Below are positions 19,402-29,584 of a DNA stretch of 64,000 nucleotides, piece after piece; position 1 is the stretch's first letter; each line of letters opens with the position of its first letter. A model generated the notes under the pieces. That model was given only the letters and a program-made list of their open reading frames with translations, was not told where the DNA came from and searched no databases. The stretch is from contig NZ_QSNT01000005.1 in assembly GCF_009498525.1 (NCBI RefSeq), forward strand, positions 188,718 to 252,717. The letters run 5' to 3'. The position numbers and the translations under genes were made by a program. Origin of the DNA: Rhizobium sp. ICMP 5592. Its GTDB lineage: Bacteria; Pseudomonadota; Alphaproteobacteria; Rhizobiales; Rhizobiaceae.

Positions 19402-19429
19402 GCCGTTTGGCGCCGCCGCGCCAAACGGC
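19402..19429. other. Perfect 12-bp hairpin, intergenic
   Basis: GCCGTTTGGCGC folds back on its exact complement across a four-base loop. No T-run follows on either strand. It lies in the 300-bp gap between two leftward genes, so it may be a protein-binding or RNA-processing site. Confidence 0.6.
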
Positions 19430-19492
19430 CCGGCCGGGGGCGCGTCGACCGAACCCCAGCCCCGAATGCGTCCTCGCCGGGCACCTCACCTT

Positions 19493-19536
19493 GTTTCAAT
19501 CTGCCGGACCAGGAATTCCTTGGTCCTGGTTGAAAC
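19493..19536 (-). terminator. Interrupted inverted repeat directly after the DUF1223 stop
   Basis: GTTTCAA (19493-19499) and ACCAGGA (19508-19514) pair with TCCTGGT and TTGAAAC (19523-19536), giving a two-part stem with an internal loop. It starts three bases after the stop codon of the leftward DUF1223 gene. There is no clean T-run, so a terminator or 3' stabilising structure is only likely. Confidence 0.45.
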
Positions 19537-19539
19537 CGA

Positions 19540-20283
19540 TCAGCCGTCGGAGCCGATCGTCAGCACGGTCGCGCCAATGATCGCCGCCGGGTCTCCCGAC
19601 GATGTGGAGGATTGCAGCAGAACCGCCATACCGCGCCGTCCGTCCTTGTCCAGGACATTGGCGGGCAGCACCACGTTCATTTCCTTGCCATCCCACATGC
19701 CGACGGTCTCGACATCCGAAACCGCATGCAGATAGGCGATCTGCTGACCGTTGTTTTCACCACCCTTCGGGGAAACGAGCTGTTCCTTGTCGAAATAGGC
19801 AACGACTACATTCGCCTTGCCCTGGCCGGCGCCGATCTTGATCTCCAGCTCATCGCCCTTCATCGCGGCATTCACCGCAACCGTCAGGCCTTTGCCCTGA
19901 TGCTGAAAGTTATCGAGCTTGACATTGATGCCGTCAAAGTCCGCACCGCTCATATGGTCGCGACCGTTGATGATCGCCTGCGGCGTATAGACCCCGCTGC
20001 GGCCCATCGTCCGCGCATAGGCGTATTGGCGCGCCGTATTGTCCTTGGACGCCATCGTGTCGTTCCAGCCGAGATAGTTCCAGTAGTCGACATGATAGGC
20101 GAGCGCCACGACGTCGCCCTGCCGGATCAGCTTGCGAAACGCGGCATCCGCCGGCGGGCAGGAGGAACAGCCCTGCGACGTGAAGAGCTCGACAACCCCC
20201 TTGATCTTGGCAAGCTCCTGCGCATGCAGCGAACTCGCGAGCGCGATGCCTGCCAGAAGTGAAACCGAAAATCGAAGGCGCAT
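19540..20283 (-). CDS. DUF1223 family thioredoxin-like exported protein
   Basis: 247 residues. A signal peptide (residues 1-21, ending SLHAQ) precedes a thioredoxin-like fold with GVVELFTSQGCSSCPPADAAF: a CxxC (CSSC) motif near residues 39-42 in the redox-site position. Later blocks HVDYWNYLGWND and VYTPQAIING (cis-Pro region) match DUF1223. A periplasmic thiol-disulfide role is plausible but unproven. The ATG is at 20281-20283. Confidence 0.85.
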   Translation of the reverse strand: MRLRFSVSLLAGIALASSLHAQELAKIKGVVELFTSQGCSSCPPADAAFRKLIRQGDVVALAYHVDYWNYLGWNDTMASKDNTARQYAYARTMGRSGVYTPQAIINGRDHMSGADFDGINVKLDNFQHQGKGLTVAVNAAMKGDELEIKIGAGQGKANVVVAYFDKEQLVSPKGGENNGQQIAYLHAVSDVETVGMWDGKEMNVVLPANVLDKDGRRGMAVLLQSSTSSGDPAAIIGATVLTIGSDG

Positions 20284-20483
20284 GCCGTTATACCTCTTTC
20301 CCAGACACTGAAGGCCAAAGCCAAGACAGCACCCTGAAATCGCTCGCCGCTTTCCAGGGTATCCGTAAAGCTCTCATCAAGCCTGATAAATCTGAAACAA
20401 GAGATAATAGCTAAGCGCGATGACTAAAAGTCACGAAGGGGTGAGAGGAGCCGCAACAGCGGCCGTAGCGAACACATCAGCGT

Positions 20484-20525
20484 GAAAAACAAGACGCCGC
20501 CGGAAAGGTTTTCCCCGGCGACGTC
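20484..20525 (-). terminator. Probable intrinsic terminator of acnA
   Basis: Read leftward, an imperfect GC-rich stem-loop (GTCGCCGGGGAAA / TTTCCGGCGGCGTC) is followed by TTGTTTTTC, about 22 bases after the acnA stop. Confidence 0.7.
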
Positions 20526-20546
20526 CAAAGATGGCTTTAACGCCTA

Positions 20547-23237
<2,691 letters not shown>

Positions 23238-23499
23238 GAGATACCCCGTTTCTGATAGCCAACACAGTCGTGCGAACGCCTATGCACTTTATGCACATCA
23301 GGATGCGGGTACGGCCATTTCCGCTGTCCGCACGTAAGGCAAAACACCTTATGTTCGGCGCAAGGATGAAATTCACGCCGACCGCTGGCGTGGTTGCCGG
23401 TCTTATAGATAATTTCGTAAAGACTTGCCAGAGTGGCCAAGCGCAAAATTTGAGATTTTTTTCGCACTGCGACAACGAAAACGGGGAAAGCCTGAGCTG

Positions 23500-24147
23500 A
23501 TGCATCTAAGCGCTGAAAACCTGGCCGCAAGGCGAGGCGAAGACCTGATTTTCGCGAATGTTTCCTTTGACTTGGGAGATGGCGAGGCTCTGATCCTGAC
23601 GGGCCGAAACGGCTCGGGAAAATCAACACTTTTGCGTGTCGTCGCCGGCCTGCTGCGGCCGGAAAAAGGCCGGGTGATTCTCACGGATTCCCAAGGAGAA
23701 TCGGACCGTCTGCCAGGAGAAACCAGCCACTATCTCGGACACCGCAATGCGATGAAATCCGAACTTACGGTTGCGGAGAACCTGACATTCTGGAAAGACT
23801 TTCTCGGCGACATTGAGGGCGGAGCCGGCCTTGCGATCGAGGACGCGGCGGAATCTGTCGGCCTTGCCGACATCACCCACCTCCCCTTCGGCTACCTCTC
23901 CGCCGGCCAGCAACGCCGGATAGCCTTCGCCAAGCTCCTCGTCGCCTATCGTCCGATCTGGATCCTCGACGAACCCACGGCTGCACTGGATACGGCGGCG
24001 GACCAACTGCTTGCGGATCTGATATCCTCGCATCAGACGGCGGGAGGAATCGTGCTTGCGGCAACGCATCAGCCGCTGGGGCTTGAGAATGCGCGGGAGA
24101 TGCGGATGATGGGGTTTGCTGGGGTGAATGAAGGGGTTTGGGGATGA
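23500..24147 (+). CDS. ccmA: Heme exporter ATP-binding protein CcmA
   Basis: 215 residues. Walker A GRNGSGKSTLLR, signature YLSAGQQRR, Walker B IWILDEPTAALD and the H-loop in ATHQPLG are all present. CcmA is the cytoplasmic ATPase of the CcmABCD complex, which releases holo-CcmE during cytochrome c maturation. The frame is open upstream to about 23425, but the ATG at 23500 (MHLSAENLAARRG) gives the usual length. First gene of ccmABCDG. Confidence 0.93.
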   Translation: MHLSAENLAARRGEDLIFANVSFDLGDGEALILTGRNGSGKSTLLRVVAGLLRPEKGRVILTDSQGESDRLPGETSHYLGHRNAMKSELTVAENLTFWKDFLGDIEGGAGLAIEDAAESVGLADITHLPFGYLSAGQQRRIAFAKLLVAYRPIWILDEPTAALDTAADQLLADLISSHQTAGGIVLAATHQPLGLENAREMRMMGFAGVNEGVWG

Positions 24148-24241
24148 TCCTACGTCCCACATGGCCTCTCATCCGTCCTTTCACGGTTTCGCAAGGCGTA
24201 ACCGCGATCTCCGTCGATAATGAAATGAGGGAACTTACTAC

Positions 24242-24901
24242 ATGACCGCCCTCTTCCTCCGCGACCTCAAACTCTCGGTCCGCGCCGGCGGCGGCGCGCT
24301 CATCGGCATTCTCTTCTTCCTCACGGTGGTCGCCGTCATTCCCTTCGGCATCGGCCCTGACCTCAAGCTGCTGTCGCGCATCGGTCCGGCCATCGTCTGG
24401 ATCGGCGCGCTGCTCTCCGCCCTGCTCGGCCTCGATCGGCTGTTCCAGGCCGAACGCGACGACGGGTCGCTCGATCTGCTGGTGATGCAGGAAACGCCGC
24501 TGGTGCTGACGGTTCTGACCAAATGCGCCGCGCATTGGGTGGCGACCGGCCTGCCGCTGGTGATCGCCTCGCCGCTGCTCGGTCTCTTCATGAACATGAA
24601 CGAGATGGCGATCGGCGCGACGGCCCTGACCTTGCTCATCGGCACGCCGGCGATCACCTTCATCGGCGCGGTTGGCGCCGCCGTCGCCGTCGCCTTGCCG
24701 CGCGGCGGCTTGCTGGTGTCGATCCTGGTGCTGCCGCTCGCCATTCCCGTGCTGATCTTCGGCGTCAGCGCCACTTATGCCGCCGTCGAAGGTCCTCAGC
24801 CCTTCCTGCCGCCCTTCCTCATCCTGATGGCGCTCACTCTGTTCTTCGCCGTGCTCGGCCCGGCGGCGGCGGCCCTTGCCTTGCGCAACACGACGGATTG
24901 A
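24242..24901 (+). CDS. ccmB: Heme exporter membrane protein CcmB
   Basis: 219 residues, six transmembrane segments. It begins MTALFLRDLKLSVRAGGGAL and contains WIGALLSALLGLDRLFQAERDDGSLDLL, the most conserved block of CcmB with its cytoplasmic acidic loop. It works with CcmA as the ABC membrane subunit in cytochrome c biogenesis. It lies 94 bp after ccmA, in the same direction. Confidence 0.94.
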   Translation: MTALFLRDLKLSVRAGGGALIGILFFLTVVAVIPFGIGPDLKLLSRIGPAIVWIGALLSALLGLDRLFQAERDDGSLDLLVMQETPLVLTVLTKCAAHWVATGLPLVIASPLLGLFMNMNEMAIGATALTLLIGTPAITFIGAVGAAVAVALPRGGLLVSILVLPLAIPVLIFGVSATYAAVEGPQPFLPPFLILMALTLFFAVLGPAAAALALRNTTD

Positions 24902-24959
24902 TCGATCTCAGGCGATACGGTCGATTGCCGTCAAAAGCATATCGGGTTAAACAAACCGC

Positions 24960-25721
24960 ATGAGCGATATCAGCCCTGCGATCAGCCGATTTTCCGACCT
25001 CGCCAACCCCACCCGGTTCCTGGCGTTGTCAGCGCGTCTGATCCCGTGGCTGGCGGCGATCACGGCCATACTCTTCGTGATCGGCCTCTACCTCTCCTTC
25101 TCGACCGAAGGCGATTACCAGCAGGGCGATACCGTCCGCATCATGTATATCCATGTGCCGGCCGCCTGGCTGTCGATGATGTGCTATACAATCATGAGCC
25201 TGTCGGCGATTGGCACGCTGGTCTGGCGCCATCCGCTCGCCGATGTCTCCGCCAAGGCCGCAGCGCCTCTCGGCGCCGCTTTCACGCTCATTGCGCTGGT
25301 CACCGGCTCGCTCTGGGGCAAACCGATGTGGGGCACCTATTGGGTGTGGGACGCCCGGCTGACCTCGGTCTTCATTCTCTTCCTGATGTATCTCGGCCTG
25401 ATCGCGCTCGGCCGCGCCATGGACGATCCGTCGAAGGCGGCGCGCGTCACCGCCGTGCTGATCCTCGTCGGCTTCATCAATATCCCGATCATCAAATTCT
25501 CGGTCGACTGGTGGAACACGCTGCACCAGTCTGAAAGCCTCATGCGTATGGACGGCCCGGCCATCGATGCGGAATTCCTCTGGCCGCTCTTCACCATGGC
25601 GATCGCCTTCACGCTGCTGTTCTTCACGCTGCACCTGATGGCGATCCGCAACGAGATCTGGCGACGCCGCATCGCCGCGCAGCGCCGTCTCGCCGCGCGC
25701 ATGGCGGCTCGCGAGGATTAG
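24960..25721 (+). CDS. ccmC: Heme exporter protein CcmC
   Basis: 253 residues, six transmembrane segments. The WWD-type heme-handling motif reads WGKPMWGTYWVWDARLTS near residues 120-137, flanked by conserved histidines (YIHVPAAW near residue 62, and a second in WWNTLHQ). CcmC presents heme to CcmE in the periplasm. ATG at 24960, 58 bp after ccmB; ccmD starts one base after its stop. Confidence 0.95.
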   Translation: MSDISPAISRFSDLANPTRFLALSARLIPWLAAITAILFVIGLYLSFSTEGDYQQGDTVRIMYIHVPAAWLSMMCYTIMSLSAIGTLVWRHPLADVSAKAAAPLGAAFTLIALVTGSLWGKPMWGTYWVWDARLTSVFILFLMYLGLIALGRAMDDPSKAARVTAVLILVGFINIPIIKFSVDWWNTLHQSESLMRMDGPAIDAEFLWPLFTMAIAFTLLFFTLHLMAIRNEIWRRRIAAQRRLAARMAARED

Positions 25722-25722
25722 C

Positions 25723-25896
25723 ATGACCCATCCCTTCTACGTCTACGGCTCCTATGGCTTCGCCGCCGCCATGATCATCACCGTCATCGCCTGGACTTGG
25801 ATCGACGGCCGTCTGCGCCGCAAGGAAATGGCAGCACTCGAGGCCTCCGGCATCCGCCGCCGGTCACAGCGCGCGCCAAAGGACAAGGCGCAATGA
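25723..25896 (+). CDS. ccmD: Heme exporter protein CcmD (57 aa)
   Basis: A 57-codon gene squeezed between ccmC and ccmG: MTHPFYVYGSYGF, then one transmembrane helix (about residues 10-28) and a basic tail (RRRSQRAPKDK). This is the usual CcmD plan: a conserved Tyr-rich N terminus, a single TM and a charged cytoplasmic end. CcmD helps release holo-CcmE from the complex. Its ATG is one base after the ccmC stop, and its TGA overlaps the ATG of ccmG (ATGA). Confidence 0.93.
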   Translation: MTHPFYVYGSYGFAAAMIITVIAWTWIDGRLRRKEMAALEASGIRRRSQRAPKDKAQ

Positions 25897-26504
25897 GCAT
25901 CGAAACCGAGAAAAGCGGCGAGCCGAAATCGGGCGGCACCGCGCGCTATCTGATGGCGCTCATCCCGCTGATCGTCTTTGGCTGCATTGCGCTTGCCGTC
26001 GGCAAGGTGATGTATGATCAGGAAGTCCACGGCACCGATATCTCAGCCATCCCCTCCGCCCTGATCGGCACGAAAGCGCCGGCACTGGCGATGGCGCCAC
26101 TTGACGGCTCCAACCTGCCGCCACTCACCGACAGCGCTATCAAGGGCAAGCTGACGCTCGTCAATGTCTTCGCCTCCTGGTGCATCCCCTGCCGCGATGA
26201 ACATCCCGTCCTGAAGCAGCTCGCCCAGGATGGCCGCCTCAACATCGTCGCCATCAACTACAAGGACACCAGCGAAAACGCCCTGCGTTTCCTCGGCGAG
26301 CTCGGCAATCCCTATACCGCCATCGGCATCGATCCGAACGGCTCCGCCGCAATCGACTGGGGCGTCTACGGCATCCCCGAATCCTACCTCGTCGCCCCCA
26401 ACGGCACGATCCTCTACAAGCAGGTCGGCCCCTTCACCGCCACCAGCTTGAAGGAAGGGCTGTATCCGGCCATGGAAAAGGCGCTGGGCAAGCCGGCGGC
26501 GTAA
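25893..26504 (+). CDS. ccmG: Thiol:disulfide interchange protein CcmG/DsbE
   Basis: 203 residues. An N-terminal anchor (about residues 20-40, LMALIPLIVFGCIALAVG) holds a periplasmic thioredoxin domain with FASWCIPCRDEHPVL (WCxxC active site near residue 93) and the cis-Pro region YGIPESYLVAP. CcmG reduces apocytochrome c or CcmH for heme ligation. Overlaps ccmD by four bases. The ccmE, F and H genes are not in this window. Confidence 0.95.
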   Translation: MSIETEKSGEPKSGGTARYLMALIPLIVFGCIALAVGKVMYDQEVHGTDISAIPSALIGTKAPALAMAPLDGSNLPPLTDSAIKGKLTLVNVFASWCIPCRDEHPVLKQLAQDGRLNIVAINYKDTSENALRFLGELGNPYTAIGIDPNGSAAIDWGVYGIPESYLVAPNGTILYKQVGPFTATSLKEGLYPAMEKALGKPAA

Positions 26505-26534
26505 ACACTCACCCTACGAGCAGAGGTGACCGCC

Positions 26535-26684
26535 CTTGTGGTTCGAGGCTACAGCCCTGCGGGCTTCCGCACCTCACCATGAGGGCTAACCTTCGGTGCT
26601 CATACGCTAGGGCTACTCCACCTCATGGTGAGGTGCCTTGTTGCCGAAGCGATAGCGCAGGGAGCAAGACCTCGAACCACGAGG
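26535..26684. repeat. Nested inverted-repeat element (rhizobial palindromic repeat)
   Basis: The outer arms are CTTGTGGTTCGAGG (26535-26548) and CCTCGAACCACGAGG (26670-26684). Inside are GCACCTCACCATGAGG (26569-26584) and its exact complement CCTCATGGTGAGGTGC (26621-26636). The element lies between convergent ccmG and the UPF0314 gene. Motifs of the type CACCTCACCATGAGG and CCTCGTGGTTCGAGG are frequent in rhizobial intergenic DNA, so I take it as a member of a dispersed palindrome family. It could also act as a transcription barrier for both genes. Confidence 0.72.
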
Positions 26685-26733
26685 TGGCCTCGAGGCCAGC
26701 CCATGTTGAACACGCCGCCAAATCCGAAAATTG

Positions 26734-27327
26734 CTAAAGCCCGCCCTGCCAGGTCTTGATCGCCTCGATCGGCCAGACCAGCATGATGACATTCAGCGTA
26801 AGATTGTCACGGATGAGCCAACCGGTCAGAAATTCGAAGAAGATGGCGAGCACGATGGTCAGCGCCACCGGCGCCCGCCAGGCGAACATGAAGCCGACGA
26901 CCATGAACACCGCGTCCATCGCCGAGTTCAGAATGCTGTCGCCGACATAATCGAGCGAGATGGTCGCGGCGCGGTAGCGATTGATGATGATCGGCGAATT
27001 CTCCAGCAGCTCCCAGCCGGATTCGATCAGCATGGCGACGAACAGGCGCATGGAGAGCGGCTTGCGGCGCATGATCAGATGCGTCAGTCCGAAGAACAGG
27101 AAGCCGTGGATGATATGCGACGGTGTGTACCAGTCGGCGATATGCTGCGAATTGCCGCTGGAATTGACCACGGGTTCGAAGAGCTTGACATAGCCGCAGG
27201 TGCAGATCGGCACCCGGCCCATCATATATTCCGCGACGATCTGCACGAGCAGGACCAGGGCACAGGCAATGAGCCAGAAACTCTGCCGCTGGTAACGGTT
27301 TTCAGCGTCCGAGAGCGTGGCCATCAT
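26734..27327 (-). CDS. UPF0314 (DUF2585) membrane protein
   Basis: 197 residues, about five transmembrane segments. The motifs GRVPICTCGYVKLFEPV, HIIHGFLFFGLTHL and ESGWELLENSPIIINRYR are the recognisable blocks of UPF0314, an alphaproteobacterial family without known function. The first of two tandem ATGs overlaps the ispZ stop (ATGA), so it is the last gene of the dapF-mtaB-ftsY-ispZ run. Confidence 0.85.
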   Translation of the reverse strand: MMATLSDAENRYQRQSFWLIACALVLLVQIVAEYMMGRVPICTCGYVKLFEPVVNSSGNSQHIADWYTPSHIIHGFLFFGLTHLIMRRKPLSMRLFVAMLIESGWELLENSPIIINRYRAATISLDYVGDSILNSAMDAVFMVVGFMFAWRAPVALTIVLAIFFEFLTGWLIRDNLTLNVIMLVWPIEAIKTWQGGL

Positions 27328-28040
27328 TCGGCTTCCGCCGGCGGCTCGATCGTGTGCTTCATGATCAGCGGCATCTGCGACAGCGTGAAGAGAATGGTGA
27401 TCGGCATCGTGCCCCAGACCTTGAAATTCACCCAGAGATTATCCGCAGCCTTGACGTCGGGCAAGTAAAGCCAGTTCGACCCGCGCCAGACGACTTCGTT
27501 GAGCACGGCAAGAACCAGGAAGAAAAGGCCCCAGCGGAAGGTGAGCTTGCGCCAGCCTTCAGCGTCAAGCTGAAAGGCGGCGTTGAAGACATAGCCGAGC
27601 AGCGATTTGCCAAAGGCGAGCCCGCCGAGCAAGACAACGCCGAACAGGGCGTTGACGATGGTCGGCTTCATCTTGATGAAGATTTCGCTCTGCAGATAGA
27701 TGCCGAGCCCCCCGAAGACGAGGACGACGATGCCGGAGACGAAGGGCATCAGCGGCAGATGGCCGAGCATGATCTTCGAGACGATGAGAGACAGCGCCGT
27801 CGCCACCATGAACAGCCCCGTGGCAACGAAGAGCGGCCCACCGAGAGCGGACAATGCCGGAAACTGCTGCACCAGCCATTCGCCGCGCAGATTGGCGAAG
27901 AAGAACACCAGCAAAGGCCCGAGTTCCAGCACCAGCTTCAACAGTGGATGATGCTTGTCGGCAGCACTTGGGGCGAGGTCACGGTCACTGGTCGTCATCG
28001 CGGCACTTTCACTATCGTCGAGTTTGATCTTGTCGTTCAT
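27324..28040 (-). CDS. ispZ: Inner membrane-spanning septation protein A (IspZ)
   Basis: 238 residues; a 35-residue polar N terminus, then five to six transmembrane helices. LLKLVLELGPLLVFFFANLRGEWL, the NPxx-like core and NEVVWRGSNWLYLPDVKAADNLWVNFKVWG are the conserved YciB/IspZ blocks. The protein is linked to septation and envelope integrity. Start overlaps the ftsY stop by four bases; its own stop overlaps the next gene. Confidence 0.92.
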   Translation of the reverse strand: MNDKIKLDDSESAAMTTSDRDLAPSAADKHHPLLKLVLELGPLLVFFFANLRGEWLVQQFPALSALGGPLFVATGLFMVATALSLIVSKIMLGHLPLMPFVSGIVVLVFGGLGIYLQSEIFIKMKPTIVNALFGVVLLGGLAFGKSLLGYVFNAAFQLDAEGWRKLTFRWGLFFLVLAVLNEVVWRGSNWLYLPDVKAADNLWVNFKVWGTMPITILFTLSQMPLIMKHTIEPPAEAE

Positions 28041-29569
28041 TGGCCGTTTCCGGGGTTGATCCCGGCTATAGCCTGGGCGAATTCCTCGGCCTCGAAAGGC
28101 TCGAGATCGTCTACACCTTCGCCGACGCCGATGAAATAGACCGGCAGCTTATGCTTGGCAGAGATGGCCACCAGAATGCCGCCGCGCGCCGTGCCGTCAA
28201 GCTTAGTCATGATCAGGCCGTTGACGCCGGCGACGTTGCGGAAGATTTCCACCTGGTTCAGCGCATTCTGGCCGGTGGTCGCATCCAGTGTCTGCAAGAC
28301 GGTATGCGGCGCATCCGGATCGAGCTTGCCGAGCACACGGACGATCTTTTCCAGCTCCGCCATCAGCTCCGTCTTGTTCTGCAGGCGGCCGGCGGTGTCG
28401 ATGATCAGCACGTCGCTCTTGTTGGCCTTAGCCTGCTGGAAGGCATCGAAGGCAAGGCCGGCGGCGTCCGCCCCGAGCTTGGTGCCGATGAATTCCGACT
28501 TGGTGCGGTCAGCCCAGATCTTCAGCTGCTCGATGGCGGCGGCGCGGAACGTATCACCGGCGGCAACCATGACCTTTAGCCCCGCGCCCGACAGTTTCGA
28601 CGCCAGCTTGCCGATGGTCGTCGTCTTGCCGGTACCGTTGACGCCGACGATGAGGATCACATGCGGCTTGTGGCTGAGATCGAGCTGCAACGGCTTGGCG
28701 ACCGGCTTCAGCACCTTGGCGATTTCCTGCGCCATGATGCGGCTGACATCCTCGCCGGTCACATCTTTGCCGTAACGCTCCGAAGCCAGCGTATCGGTGA
28801 CCCGCATCGCCGTCTCGACGCCGAGATCGGCCTGGATCAACAGGTCTTCCAGATCCTGCAATGTCTGGTCGTCGAGCTTGCGCTTGGTGAACAGCGCCGC
28901 GATCTGGCCGGTGAGCTGCGACGACGTGCGCGCGAGGCCGGCGCGCAGGCGCTGGAACCAGGAGAGCTTCTGCTTGGGCGCTTCGGGAGCGGGCTCGGGG
29001 ATGCTGGAGGCGGTGGCGAAGCCTTTCGGGAGGATGGGCGGCTCGTTAGAAACCGCAGTACCATCATCTTTCGACGTTAGGTCCGTGTTTGCCGAGCCTT
29101 CGTCACCCCCCTCTGTCCTGTCGGACATCTCCCTCACAAGGGGGGAGATCGGTTCGGAGGCGACCTCCTCTGCCACAATGTCGGTTATCGTGTTGGCAGG
29201 TTGTTCCGCTTCAATCGCTTCACTCTCGTCGGATTGCTCTCGGACTTCCGGCTCGGGCAAAATAGCTGTTTCTACCGGCTCTTCAGCCAATTGTTCTTGC
29301 TCAATCGGCGCGGCATCCTCCAAACGATCTCCCCCCTCGTGGTGGGGTCCGGAGGACGGGTCGAGACCCGTGGCTCGACCCAACGGTCGCGAAGGGACAG
29401 AGGGGGGCTCGACAAGTTCGGCAACCTCGGACGCCGCTGGCAGATCCACCACAGGCTCTTCCGGCGCGGGAACAGCAACCTCAACCGAAGAAACTTCTTC
29501 CGGCGCTTTCTCTTCCACCGGCTTTTCGCGGCCGAAGGTGAAGACTTTTTTGATGAAACTGAGCGCCAT
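28037..29569 (-). CDS. ftsY: Signal recognition particle receptor FtsY
   Basis: 510 residues. The GTPase receptor docks Ffh-bound ribosomes at the inner membrane. Residues 1-9 form a short amphipathic helix (MALSFIKKVF). A long acidic A-domain (about 15-198) is followed by the N domain (SWFQRLRAGLARTSSQL) and the G domain with GVNGTGKTTTIGKLA, DTAGR and TKLDGTARGG. It is longer than average because the A-domain contains two stretches that translate palindromic repeats (residues about 53-82 and 141-157). Lies 15 bp after mtaB; overlaps ispZ. Confidence 0.96.
   Translation of the reverse strand: MALSFIKKVFTFGREKPVEEKAPEEVSSVEVAVPAPEEPVVDLPAASEVAELVEPPSVPSRPLGRATGLDPSSGPHHEGGDRLEDAAPIEQEQLAEEPVETAILPEPEVREQSDESEAIEAEQPANTITDIVAEEVASEPISPLVREMSDRTEGGDEGSANTDLTSKDDGTAVSNEPPILPKGFATASSIPEPAPEAPKQKLSWFQRLRAGLARTSSQLTGQIAALFTKRKLDDQTLQDLEDLLIQADLGVETAMRVTDTLASERYGKDVTGEDVSRIMAQEIAKVLKPVAKPLQLDLSHKPHVILIVGVNGTGKTTTIGKLASKLSGAGLKVMVAAGDTFRAAAIEQLKIWADRTKSEFIGTKLGADAAGLAFDAFQQAKANKSDVLIIDTAGRLQNKTELMAELEKIVRVLGKLDPDAPHTVLQTLDATTGQNALNQVEIFRNVAGVNGLIMTKLDGTARGGILVAISAKHKLPVYFIGVGEGVDDLEPFEAEEFAQAIAGINPGNGQ
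29105..29149. repeat. Palindromic repeat inside ftsY (copy 1)
   Basis: On the plus strand, ATCTCCC (29128-29134) and GGGAGAT (29143-29149) form a stem next to CCCCCCTCTGTCCTGTCGGAC. Read in the ftsY frame it gives ISPLVREMSDRTEGGDEG. Peptides of the form SPLVGEM..R.EGG are a familiar by-product of rhizobial palindromes; I recognise this from memory and have not searched. Confidence 0.7.
29326..29413. repeat. Palindromic repeat inside ftsY (copy 2)
   Basis: A GATCTCCCCCCTCGTG start and a GGGACAGAGGGGGGCTC end bracket an inner palindrome GGGTCGAG (29358-29365) / CTCGACCC (29374-29381). The two ends share their CTCCCCCC and ACAGAGGGGGG pieces with copy 1. In the ftsY frame it encodes about residues 53-82 (SVPSRPLGRATGLDPSSGPH...), with no stop codon. 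Confidence 0.65.
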
Positions 29570-29584
29570 GAAAATTCCGTGGGG

